Of a stretch of DNA of 64,000 nucleotides, positions 40,701-48,524 are shown piece by piece. The stretch is from contig OZ260079.1 in assembly GCA_965284365.1 (NCBI GenBank), forward strand, positions 4,092,001-4,156,000. The letters are read 5' to 3'. Numbering within the stretch: position 1 is the stretch's first letter; every line of letters starts with the position of its first letter. This stretch comes from Phragmitibacter sp965284365. GTDB lineage: Bacteria; Verrucomicrobiota; Verrucomicrobiia; Verrucomicrobiales; Verrucomicrobiaceae. Under the pieces are notes generated by a model. The model did no database searches and was not told where the DNA came from. It saw only the letters and a program-made list of their open reading frames with translations. The translations under genes were made by a program, and so were the position numbers.

Positions 40701-43485
40701 GGTGCAGGCTCTGGCTCCCGCGCGCCGCGGTATCGGTCACCACCTCACGCAGATTGTTTGGGCCATTCGTCTCCCACCAGTTCACATTCCACTGGCTGGT
40801 TTCAAAGCCGTCTTCAAAGGGCAAGGTATGCCAGAGCGCCTGGGCTCCCACATCCTGACTCAGGACGGGAATCGTTGGCCGCGTGGGGAATCCTTCCATG
40901 GGGCCACGTGGGGTGGTGGCGAGGGATGGCACATCCTTCCAGAGGGCGCTTGCTGAGCGTGCTTTAGCGGCATGTGACTGCGCGGTATTGTCAGGGGCTT
41001 CCTTCAGTTCGTAGGTAAGCGGCAGATTTCCGGTGTTCGTGATGGTAAACGTCTTAGTAGTGGTGTGATCTCCGATCGCGGTCGCGCTGAGTGTGGTGTG
41101 GCTTAGCTGCAAGTCCGCGTGACCAAGAATGAAGTCCACGTTCTCATGATCGGGAGGTGTCTGGACTTGCTGTGGTGCTGAAACATTGAAGCCGGCTGCG
41201 CTGGCTTTGGCTTCATAAGTGCCGTCCACGAGCGACACTTCATAAGTGCCGTCGGCTTCGGTCGTCGCGGTATAGACAAAGGGGCCAGTGAAGGTAACGG
41301 TCGCGCCTTCCAGCGCATCATTGCTGCCGAGCTCCGTGACACGACCGGCCACCGTGGAGACAGTATTGAGCGTGACAGTAAACGGAAGCTGCCACATGTG
41401 CTCTGCGTTGTCCGTTACATCCAGCACGAAAGAGAGTTGTGCGGGTGTCGCTGCATCGGCCGCGGCGGCGATGCTCCAGCCGTTTGCTGGCTCCGCCGTC
41501 AAGTTCGAGCCGACCTCTCCAATGGCTTGGGTCGAGGTCGTGAATGTAACCTCCGCCGGCGGGGCGGTGAGAGTGAGTGTGGCGGTGACCTCTTCCGCCG
41601 CATAGGCGCCGATGTTTCTTACCCGCACGGAAACATTGGCTGATTCACCCGGACTCAAAATGCCGTCGCCATTGCCGTCAGCACTATCGTCCAACAATAC
41701 CTGGTCAATCACGAGCAAGGGAGCGGTAGCAGGGACAAGCGATCGCTCAATATTCAATCGGCCTCCTGTGCTGACCTTGCCGATCAAGGCGGGAACCACA
41801 TCAACTTGAGTAACAATGGATTGCTTGATCTGCCCAAAACTCTGTGCGGGGTTGACTGCTTTGAGCAAGGCACAGGCCCCAGACACGTGAGGTGCTGCCA
41901 TGGAAGTGCCACTCATGGTGCCATAGCTGCCATTCGCTGTAGTCGAGTAGACGGCCTCGCCCGGGGCGGCCAGATCAACCGTCGTGGCGCCGCGATTAGA
42001 AAAAGCGGAGAGGGCATCGGTGTGGTTGGTCGAACCCACCGTGATGACATTGGGCACATCGAAAGACGCCGGATAGGCGGGAATGTCATCGTTGTCTTCG
42101 CCATTATTACCGGACGCTGCAATGAAACCGATGTCCGCGTCATGGGCTGCCTGAATCACATCGCGCATGGCCATGGAAAAGCTGCCCCCACCCCACGAGT
42201 TTGACGTCAGCAGCACACCTTGCGCGGTGGCGTAGAGGATCGCCTCCAGCGCATCCGAGTAAGTGCCGCTGCCACTGGCGTTCAGGAATTTAAGCGGCAT
42301 GAGCCTCACGGTCTGCGCGACCCCGCTCACACCCACCAGATTGTTGCCGACTGCTCCGGCGATGCCTGCCGTGTGCGACCCGTGACCGTTGTCATCGTCG
42401 GGATTGTTGTTGTCCGAAACGAAGTTCCAACCCTGGGTATCGTCTACATAGCCGTTGGCGTCATCGTCTTCCGCATTACCAGGGATTTCATCGCCATTCG
42501 TCCAAATGTTTGCCGCCAGATCGGGGTGATCCAGATCAATGCCCGTGTCGATCATTCCCATGACGACTGTCGTGCTGCCCGTCGTCACGGCCCAGGCTTG
42601 GGTGGCCTTCACATCCGCGCCAGGAGTGCCGCCTGTCTGGCCGGTATTCTGCAGATTCCACAGTTGGGAGAAATTCGCATCATTGGGGATCACCGGATCG
42701 CTGTTGGCTTGGGCGATGTAATCAGGCTCCGCATAGAGCAGGGGGCCACTGCCGGACTGTAGAGATGCCAAGGCCTTGTCATACGTCGCGATGTCCGCGC
42801 TCGGCAGAGCCACGAGGATATAATCCGAATTGGGGATGCGCTTCCGAATGGATAAACCCAATTGTGCCAGATGCTGGTCCAGTTGCGCGGCATCAGTGCC
42901 CGGGGTGACACGCACCATCAGGTGATCGGCCACCATGACCTGCTGGCTGACGACCTTTTGCTCAGCTCCGTCCGGGCTGAGTGTTTCCTCCACTCGCAGG
43001 AAAGGGTATTTGAAATCAGTCTGATACACGCTGACTCGCTTCGGCCTGCCATCTGCCCCCGTCGCAATGGGTCGCGTCTCCATGACTTTGCCTTCCTGGA
43101 CCTCCTTGGGGAGATGGGCCGAACCCTGAGCGAGAGAAGGGCGATTTCCGCGGCCAGGCATCCGCTTTTGTTCCTCGACGGTATTTTTCGTGTCTCCAGA
43201 TTTTCCGGAGACCTGCGCTCGCTGTAAAACAGTTGAGGGCGTCGCTAATCCCGGCGGATTTGGTGAGGTAAGAGAAGGTGAGGGGGCAGACGAGGACGAT
43301 CCAGATCTGGAGGCACTCGACTCAGCGGTGGGAGTGCCTGCTGGTTTGGACTTTTCCGTAACGGCAACCCCAGCCGTTGGCGCGTTTTCCGTCGAGCCAT
43401 GATCCTTCACCCACAAGGCCCAGCCAGTGAAACCCACTGCGGCGGCGATGAAGAGATAAATGACGAGACGGCGTAGGGGGTACAC
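37777..43485 (-). CDS. Giant membrane-anchored S8 subtilase with Ig-like domains and beta-propeller
   Basis: 1902 residues. An N-terminal membrane anchor (about 6-26) and a Ser/Pro/Thr linker precede an I9-like propeptide (about 185-260) and a complete S8 domain: Asp313 in GMIDTGIDLDHPDL, His368 in NGHGSHTAGIAG, oxyanion Asn460 and Ser528 in GTSMAAPHVSGA. Downstream are several beta-sandwich modules: a carboxypeptidase-regulatory-like domain (EGATVTFTGPFVYTATTEADGTY), a concanavalin-like region, cadherin/Big_9-like repeats (APGSDAVILNVLANDFDSDGDSL), a PQQ-like propeller (VLAGGKGFMTL onward), a chitobiase/hexosaminidase-C-like module (SKPGTSIYFTTNGSSPTV) and a C-terminal verrucomicrobial module ending in YQLRVLLP. 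A secreted or surface protease, adhesin-like. No PEP-CTERM or sortase tail was seen. Confidence 0.9.
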   Translation of the reverse strand: MYPLRRLVIYLFIAAAVGFTGWALWVKDHGSTENAPTAGVAVTEKSKPAGTPTAESSASRSGSSSSAPSPSLTSPNPPGLATPSTVLQRAQVSGKSGDTKNTVEEQKRMPGRGNRPSLAQGSAHLPKEVQEGKVMETRPIATGADGRPKRVSVYQTDFKYPFLRVEETLSPDGAEQKVVSQQVMVADHLMVRVTPGTDAAQLDQHLAQLGLSIRKRIPNSDYILVALPSADIATYDKALASLQSGSGPLLYAEPDYIAQANSDPVIPNDANFSQLWNLQNTGQTGGTPGADVKATQAWAVTTGSTTVVMGMIDTGIDLDHPDLAANIWTNGDEIPGNAEDDDANGYVDDTQGWNFVSDNNNPDDDNGHGSHTAGIAGAVGNNLVGVSGVAQTVRLMPLKFLNASGSGTYSDALEAILYATAQGVLLTSNSWGGGSFSMAMRDVIQAAHDADIGFIAASGNNGEDNDDIPAYPASFDVPNVITVGSTNHTDALSAFSNRGATTVDLAAPGEAVYSTTANGSYGTMSGTSMAAPHVSGACALLKAVNPAQSFGQIKQSIVTQVDVVPALIGKVSTGGRLNIERSLVPATAPLLVIDQVLLDDSADGNGDGILSPGESANVSVRVRNIGAYAAEEVTATLTLTAPPAEVTFTTSTQAIGEVGSNLTAEPANGWSIAAAADAATPAQLSFVLDVTDNAEHMWQLPFTVTLNTVSTVAGRVTELGSNDALEGATVTFTGPFVYTATTEADGTYEVSLVDGTYEAKASAAGFNVSAPQQVQTPPDHENVDFILGHADLQLSHTTLSATAIGDHTTTKTFTITNTGNLPLTYELKEAPDNTAQSHAAKARSASALWKDVPSLATTPRGPMEGFPTRPTIPVLSQDVGAQALWHTLPFEDGFETSQWNVNWWETNGPNNLREVVTDTAARGSQSLHLKNMGPEDGHFTGLHSEFQYGSSPGYIGFWVQPGAEDSATCYVVLTDVYFIWLFDWAWFFANTNGRFYINADVGGNQSFAYTANTWYHVELRNINWEDKVFDYYVDDTLIQARVPMRNPDFCYGLAYNIIYNYFNQAEAWWDDFKIYADAVNWLTLDHKTGTLAPGDIQVITATFDATGLAEGTYKAAIEVSSNAAVDDSALMPVTFTVEPNEPPVAQNQNVTGTEDTFKSIQLTGTDPDSAQLTARIHTFPERGQLYQTTDGVTAGAAVTVESPWVTNAQGYVLFKPNTDQSGSPYTTFEFTMRDTRTESEPATITVNVTPAPDAPKAYEDRGSVAPGSDAVILNVLANDFDSDGDSLQVQSATNGAKGTVEVNANNTVTYTASSLFTEGTDTFTYTASDGTATATAQVVVGRGLLRAGTWPTQGAGPTRNGHYPARYGNQPLSLRWTRQFTSLLNQSVLAGGKGFMTLRNGVASTEALAFDLQNGVTAWSNVQTAATSVNPPSLDETRMYFQRVEGGNSHLLGVDLTSGNLTWDTGFSANALTPAFRSPLITGDTIYAPTGPSTGLGGFNRSTGTMDFQVPLKEEQEWSATASPQGLLTFTGGTLRIHDPGNGSVLSSRSAITGFTDGQSNIAYAEGKAAFVYQSRLFMNRIQNHEISSGWERNDLSFVGIPAIANGKIYAQTQMPGALHVLDAETGATLTTVPLIFTPWEQPVVMEDTILVCGSAQFAIYSLTDYQLLQALPHGGLASVADGTIVLTDRFRNVMRGYTHMPLVTITSDPAPDGSSVLVTLQSSKPGTSIYFTTNGSSPTVNSLKLPSGGSFRLHRSATVTAAVFIDTASGVQAQASFLIADEGAPGIPDDWEAQHSSGAGFTANSDDDRDGMTALQEYVVGTDADVADKLKLNTQQDPVTGTQTLTWPSITDRFYVIDSSTDMKTWTVAMPATLGTGANMTWTDTAPGTPRRFYQLRVLLP

Positions 43486-43621
43486 GTGGGATCAACAATA
43501 CAGAAATCCGGGGCAGGAGGCAATCTTTCTCGTTGAGCGAGAGGGATTCATGTGATTGCGTGTGGTCTCAATAAGCGTCGGTCTTTCAGGCTCTCCTCGC
43601 TGAATACCATCCCATGGATGA

Positions 43622-43833
43622 TCTCGCGACTTTGAAGTTCCGATCCATTACGTCTCGCGCGGCAAAACGGTCACTTTAAATGCCGTCGATTTTCAGGGTC
43701 AAACAACGGACGCAACAGCACAGAGATATTCGCTGCTGAATTGAAGTGGAACGCTTCGGAGCTGAAGTTTACTCTGCCGTTTACGGCGAAGAGAGAGACG
43801 AGGCAGATTGTATTTGCTAAGATGAGGCGGTAA
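43622..43833 (+). pseudogene. Possible gene remnant in the 408-base gap 43486-43893
   Basis: Two overlapping, out-of-frame stretches read like protein rather than random DNA: frame A from 43622 (RDFEVPIHYVSRGKTVTLNA and onward) to a stop at 43742, and frame B from about 43700 (AAELKWNASELKFTLPFTAK) to a TAA at 43831. A single frameshift near 43735 would join them into the C-terminal end of a larger protein with beta-strand-like hydrophobic alternation. No start or other part of such a gene is nearby. The rest of the gap shows nothing recognisable. Family unknown; this could be chance. Confidence 0.25.
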
Positions 43834-43893
43834 ATTGTGGGTCATCGCCAATGACCCGGCGGCTTCACTTCTAGTTTCTTTACACCATCATCC

Positions 43894-44715
43894 ATGCCAG
43901 AACACCCGCGGCGCCCTCAGCGTCCCTCACCGCCAGCATCATCTCGTCCTCCACGCAGTACGTCGAACAAGTCGTCTTGGGAAAAATCCGCTGGCTGGTA
44001 TGACGGCATCATCGGCGATCGCGGGTCGCCGCTTTATCAGGCGGTCGTGCTACCAAAGGCGATTTCATTGCTGAAACCGAAACCCGGGGAGGTGGCCCTT
44101 GATCTCGGATGTGGCCAAGGGGTTTTTTCCCGTGTCCTGGCAAAGGCGGGGTGCAAGGTGACGGGACTGGATCTTTCTCCAACGCTGATCGAGAAAGCAC
44201 GCAGCTATCCCGCAGTGGAACCGCCCATCCGTTTTTTGCATCGGGACGCATCGAAGCTTTCACACCTGGGGACCTTCGATTTGGCCACGGCTATTCTTAG
44301 CCTGCAGAACATGCCGCATCTGCCTGAAGTGTGCGCTTCCGTGGCGGCTTCATTGAACCCCGGTGGCCGCATGCTCTGGGTCATGAACCATCCCTGTTTC
44401 CGTATCCCGAAAGGCACGTCATGGGGTTGGGACGAAGAGAATGGGATTCAGTTCCGGCGGGTGGATGGGTATAGCCAGCCAGCCAAAATCCCGATCACCA
44501 TGCATCCGGGACAAGCGCGGAGTGAAACCACGCTGAGTTTTCATCTTAGTCTGGAGACGCTTATGAAAGCAGCCTTTGATGCTGGATTCTTGTTGGGAGG
44601 ATTCGAGGAATGGCATTCCGACCGGAAGAGCGAACCGGGGCCGAAGGCGAGAGCGGAGAACAGGGCGAGGGAGGAGTTTCCGCTGTTTTTGGGGATGCTG
44701 TGGCGGAAGGCGTGA
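43894..44715 (+). CDS. Class I SAM-dependent methyltransferase
   Basis: 273 residues. A Pro/Arg/Ser-rich N-terminus (about 30 residues) is followed by a Rossmann-like methyltransferase with motif I ALDLGCGQGVFSRVLA, post-I VTGLDLSPTLIEKA and motif IV-like FDLATAILSLQNMPHL, then NPGGRMLWVMNHPCFR. The central 45 residues after this region (RIPKGTSWGWDEENG...) fit the methyltransferase type 11 group. The substrate is unknown. It is convergent with the Imm21-like gene, 27 bases apart. Confidence 0.88.
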   Translation: MPEHPRRPQRPSPPASSRPPRSTSNKSSWEKSAGWYDGIIGDRGSPLYQAVVLPKAISLLKPKPGEVALDLGCGQGVFSRVLAKAGCKVTGLDLSPTLIEKARSYPAVEPPIRFLHRDASKLSHLGTFDLATAILSLQNMPHLPEVCASVAASLNPGGRMLWVMNHPCFRIPKGTSWGWDEENGIQFRRVDGYSQPAKIPITMHPGQARSETTLSFHLSLETLMKAAFDAGFLLGGFEEWHSDRKSEPGPKARAENRAREEFPLFLGMLWRKA

Positions 44716-44742
44716 GCAAGTCTAAGCTTGAGAGGCTGTGGG

Positions 44743-45375
44743 TCAACTCGCCTCGCTTTGGATGACGGGATAAAAATGAAAGTGGGAATCCTCGTCTCTG
44801 TATTCAAAACCGCTGACTTGATAGGCACCTTGTTTCAGGGGCAATGTCCATGTGTCGGACGAGTCTCCGGTTGCCTCGAGCCCTGTCAAAGCGGAGTCGA
44901 AAAGCAGGAGACTGGTATCGGTAGTAGCGATGTTGAAAGAGAAACTATTCAGCACTTCAGGGTAGCGTGAAGTGTCGAGGTCGGTGGGCAATTTCCATCC
45001 TTCTTCCGCTGCGAACCATCGCCAGATGACGCCGCCAGTTTTGTTTAGGAGAGGCGTCCAACAGAAGGCGGAGGGCTCGTCGCCCAGGACCAGGGCATCA
45101 TGTCCGCTGAATTGAATCTTTTCGATGTATTCCTGAACGGAACAGGCCAGATCATAGTGAGCGCCGTCCTGGTCCGAGCCGAGCCACGCTGGGAGCGCGG
45201 CGGGCGGCAAAACAATCATCGGTCCGCCGGCGGAGTTGATCCAGCGTCTGGAAGGAGGTAGCAGGGTCAGGTGCACCGCGAGGTGATTCCGTTCTGGGTT
45301 TGTTATTGCTGAGAGTTGTAAGATCCCGCAAAGCTCAGCCTTAAATCCTGGTCCCTGATTCCGGTGTAAAGACAC
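44743..45375 (-). CDS. Imm21-family-like immunity protein
   Basis: 210 residues from a GTG at 45375. After about 45 N-terminal residues the sequence reads RRWINSAGGPMIVLPPAALP, then YDLACSVQEYIEKI, then ALVLGDEPSAFCW and GGVIWRWFA. From memory this order of W-x-GGP, YxxAC and LGDEP motifs is that of the Imm21 immunity-protein family of polymorphic toxin systems. A second GTG at 45276 (start VHLTLLPP) would give a shorter protein closer to the usual length of that family. No toxin, PAAR, RHS or Type VI gene lies nearby, so it would be an orphan. It is 15 bases downstream of ppc on the same strand. Confidence 0.6.
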   Translation of the reverse strand: MSLHRNQGPGFKAELCGILQLSAITNPERNHLAVHLTLLPPSRRWINSAGGPMIVLPPAALPAWLGSDQDGAHYDLACSVQEYIEKIQFSGHDALVLGDEPSAFCWTPLLNKTGGVIWRWFAAEEGWKLPTDLDTSRYPEVLNSFSFNIATTDTSLLLFDSALTGLEATGDSSDTWTLPLKQGAYQVSGFEYRDEDSHFHFYPVIQSEAS

Positions 45376-45390
45376 GTTAGGTGGAAGGTC

Positions 45391-48207
45391 CTAACCCGTG
45401 GTCCTCAACCCACTCGCAATCGCATTGATGCTCAGTAGCACATCGGGCAGCATGGCCATCGCAGCAGACTCATTACCAGATTTGTGCAGGCCTCGCCATT
45501 CCTTGAGCAGCGCGATCTGCTGATGGTGCAGCACTCGAAGCGCCTCCGCCCGTAGCTCCAGCGTTTTCCACATACGAGGGCGTAGCGATTGCAGGCTACC
45601 GCCGCGCAGCTTGTCCAGCATATGGGTGGTTAGTTCCCACTCCTGCATCACCTGGCCAAAGAGCCGTTCCCGCAGCGTGTCATCTTCCACCAGACCCGCA
45701 TAAGCCGTCATCAGATCACGGTCCGTACTGGCCAGAGAAGCTTCGATGTTCGTGATGACGTAATTCAGATAAGGCCAGGTCTTCAGCTCACGCGCCAGTT
45801 GTTCGAATTCATCCTCGGTGAGAGAGGCCAGACCGCTGCCGGTGCCGTACCAGCCCGGCACATAAAATCGGCATTGATTCCAAGAGAAGACCCAGGGAAT
45901 GGCACGAAGATCCGCCAGCGTGGCTTGGCCCGTGCGGCGGCTGGGACGCGAACCGATACGACTATGCTCCAGGGCATCAATCGGCGTGGCCTGACGGTAG
46001 AAAGCCATGAACCCTTCCGCTTCCAGCAGCGCCCGGTAGGCCGTGCGGCTGGTGGAGGCGAGTTTTTCCGCCAGCGGCATCAGGGGATGAGGCGGCCCGC
46101 CTTCCTTGGAATGACGGCAGGTCGTCGCCGTGACGCCGGCGAGCAGCAGTTCCAGATTGTAGGCCGCAGTCGGCAGATTGGCGAATTTCTGCGCGATGGT
46201 TTCGCCTTGCTCCGTTAGCCTGACATCTCCGCTCAAGGAACCGTGAGGCAGGGCATCCAGGAACCGGTGCATGGGGCCTGCGCCCCGGCTCACCGTACCG
46301 CCGCGACCATGAAAAAAGCAGACTTTGACACCCGCGTCTCTGCCCGCTTCGGCCAGCCGCGATTGAGCACGATGCAGCGCCCACTGACTGGCCAGGATGC
46401 CCGCGTCCTTGTTGCTGTCACTGTAGCCCACCATCACCTGCTGGATGAGGGTAGTAGGACGTCCGGCCCGCTCGGCGTGGAATGCCAGGCTGCGACGCGT
46501 CACCGGCTGCTCAGCGAACTGCCGCAACATGTCAGGCCCGTTCTCCAGGTCATCCGCCGTTTCAAAAAGCGGCACCACTGGTAGCTGGCAGAGCATCCCT
46601 TCCGCCGTGTTAATCATGAGGCCAGCTTCACGCGCCAGCACATACACGACGAGCAAATCCGAAAGCCGCCGGGTCATACTGATGATCAGCGCTCCCAGGC
46701 CTTCCGCACCATAGGATTGAATGTGCGCCGCCAGCACCCGGTAGCAGCCGAGCACCGCGTCCGCTTCCGGCCCAGCGCCGGAGCCTGCGGTGGAATGCAA
46801 AAACGGACGAGGGGAGAGCAGTTCCTTTTGCAGGAAGGTCAGCCGCTCTTCTTCACTCCATTCTTCCCAGTCGCGGCCATCTGCAAGGCCGGAAGCTATC
46901 AAGAGTTGTTGGAGCGCCTTTGCGTGAAATTCGGAGTTCTGACGCACATCCAATTGAGCCAGGTGGAACCCGAAAATCTCCACCGCGCGTTGCACCGGCG
47001 CCACGTCTGCCTCCGCCAGACGACCCGCCCCGGATTCCACCAAAGCGGAACGCAGGACTTCCAGATCTGCCAGCAGCTCCGAGGCATGCTGATACAAGCC
47101 CGGCCCCGTAATAAGGCGTGACTGCCCTCCAGCCACCTCGGTCACCGGCAGACGGGCCAGCATCATTTCCACGGTCTGGCGCCATGGTTCTTCGTGATTC
47201 GCAGCGAGATGGGGCTGCGCCGCCTCGCCCAATGACGCTGCGAGCTGCCCATGCAAAGCCAACAATCCGGTAGGTGGCGTCTGCATCCAGGTGGTCAGCG
47301 TGATCTTGCTGGCCAGCGTCGTGAGATTTCGCGAGTGCACGATCAGGGCATTGGCTCGCAGACGTTCCAGCGTGTCCCGGGTCACATCCGCCGTCACACC
47401 CGGGTGGCCATCACGGTCGCCGCCGACCCAGTTTCCAAAACAAACGCGGGGCAGGGTGCCTGGCTTGTTCAGAGTTGCCGGGTCAAATCCTGCGTCAGCC
47501 CACGCCAGTTTCAGCCGCGCATCCAGCACCGGCAAGACGACAGGAAACACGTCCCTGAGGTAATAGAGTACATTGCGCCGTTCATCAGCCAGGGTCGGCT
47601 TCTCCAGAAGGATCTCGCCGGTCCGCCAGAGACGTTCCAGTGCGGCCTTTACCGCCGCCTGTTGCCGACGGAGGGTGAGCGGCGAGGGCTCATCTTCCTG
47701 GCTCCGCTGTTCGAGGATCGCGAACAGATTGCGATGATGCTCCAGCACAGCAAGACGCTTTGCTTCCGTGGGATGAGCTGTCAGCACCGATTCGACTCGC
47801 ACGGTGCCAAGGTGACTGGCGATCTCTTCTTCTGTGATTCCCTGGTCTTTGAGTCTGGCCAACTGGCTACCCCATAACCCGCGTTCATTGCTGAACCCCA
47901 GATCTTCCTCACGGAGATAACGCATGGCGGCTGAGGTGTTTTCCTCGACCATATTGAGGAGTTGGAAAGCGACCGAATAGGCCAAGCCCATCCGTGGGGG
48001 ATAGGCCGAAGGGTCCGCCCCGATACTGCTCGCGCCCGACCATGGCAGATGCTCAGCCAGATCCGTGTATCCCAACTCATTCAGAACCCCTCCCAGCGCA
48101 TCCATGAGGAAACGGAGATCGCGCTCAATCTGGTCGAATCCGATTTCCAAGTAATCCGTGGCAGGGGAGGAAGGATTGGCGGTGGCTGAAGCAGTGGCGG
48201 AAGACAT
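45391..48207 (-). CDS. ppc: Phosphoenolpyruvate carboxylase
   Basis: 938 residues, the usual length of bacterial enzymes. It carboxylates PEP with bicarbonate to oxaloacetate, an anaplerotic step. Key motifs are intact: VLTAHPTEAKR with the catalytic His, GNWVGGDRDGHPGVT, GYSDSNKDAG, and FHGRGGTVSRGAGP (the mobile catalytic loop; Thr and Arg replace common residues but the Gly-rich frame is kept), and RPSRRTGQ. The C-terminus ends in GLRTTG, close to the consensus NTG ending. It begins with an ATG at 48207, close to the centre of the 317-base gap towards the TonB receptor. Confidence 0.96.
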   Translation of the reverse strand: MSSATASATANPSSPATDYLEIGFDQIERDLRFLMDALGGVLNELGYTDLAEHLPWSGASSIGADPSAYPPRMGLAYSVAFQLLNMVEENTSAAMRYLREEDLGFSNERGLWGSQLARLKDQGITEEEIASHLGTVRVESVLTAHPTEAKRLAVLEHHRNLFAILEQRSQEDEPSPLTLRRQQAAVKAALERLWRTGEILLEKPTLADERRNVLYYLRDVFPVVLPVLDARLKLAWADAGFDPATLNKPGTLPRVCFGNWVGGDRDGHPGVTADVTRDTLERLRANALIVHSRNLTTLASKITLTTWMQTPPTGLLALHGQLAASLGEAAQPHLAANHEEPWRQTVEMMLARLPVTEVAGGQSRLITGPGLYQHASELLADLEVLRSALVESGAGRLAEADVAPVQRAVEIFGFHLAQLDVRQNSEFHAKALQQLLIASGLADGRDWEEWSEEERLTFLQKELLSPRPFLHSTAGSGAGPEADAVLGCYRVLAAHIQSYGAEGLGALIISMTRRLSDLLVVYVLAREAGLMINTAEGMLCQLPVVPLFETADDLENGPDMLRQFAEQPVTRRSLAFHAERAGRPTTLIQQVMVGYSDSNKDAGILASQWALHRAQSRLAEAGRDAGVKVCFFHGRGGTVSRGAGPMHRFLDALPHGSLSGDVRLTEQGETIAQKFANLPTAAYNLELLLAGVTATTCRHSKEGGPPHPLMPLAEKLASTSRTAYRALLEAEGFMAFYRQATPIDALEHSRIGSRPSRRTGQATLADLRAIPWVFSWNQCRFYVPGWYGTGSGLASLTEDEFEQLARELKTWPYLNYVITNIEASLASTDRDLMTAYAGLVEDDTLRERLFGQVMQEWELTTHMLDKLRGGSLQSLRPRMWKTLELRAEALRVLHHQQIALLKEWRGLHKSGNESAAMAMLPDVLLSINAIASGLRTTG

Positions 48208-48487
48208 GAATGAATGGATCGGACAGAAAAGAGAAGCCCTCGTGATTCGGACTGACGGGATAATCGGCGGGGATTAATCAGAAGCAATCGCCGTGCCGAG
48301 CAAGATGGTGAAGGCGATGCTCTCTGTGGAAGATGCCTCAAGCTGATGCAGCACAATTCATAGTGTGGGATCGGCAACAATGCTGATCTGGCAGAAATTC
48401 AAAATTTCTCCATTTTTGCCCGAGATTGCACTTGCGACTCCATCTCAGCAAAGCTAACGGGGGCGCGGATCTACCATCCATAGTTTC
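48208..48487. other. Intergenic region between ppc and the iron-uptake operon
   Basis: This 317-base gap (up to 48524, the last part annotated separately) separates two divergent genes. It has no plausible gene. The only structure seen is a 7-bp palindrome AGAAATT-CAA-AATTTCT at 48393-48409, in an AT-rich part that could hold promoter elements. No terminator or RNA structure was recognised. Confidence 0.5.
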
Positions 48488-48506
48488 TTATTGAGACTGA
48501 TACGCA
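48488..48506 (+). promoter_or_regulatory. Fur-box-like site upstream of the TonB receptor gene
   Basis: TTATTGAGACTGATACGCA, 19 bases, resembles the TTATTGCGACTGATTCGCA type of Fur operators recalled from other Gram-negatives rather than the strict GATAATGATAATC 19-mer. It ends 18 bases before the receptor ATG. The match is partial and the assignment is supported mainly by the iron-uptake genes downstream. Confidence 0.35.
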
Positions 48507-48524
48507 CAACCAACAACACACCTC

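Noticed and set aside
39934..40956. Plus-strand frame of 340 codons inside the giant subtilase gene
   Set aside because: No signal or domain; opposite to a continuous, motif-rich protease/adhesin frame.
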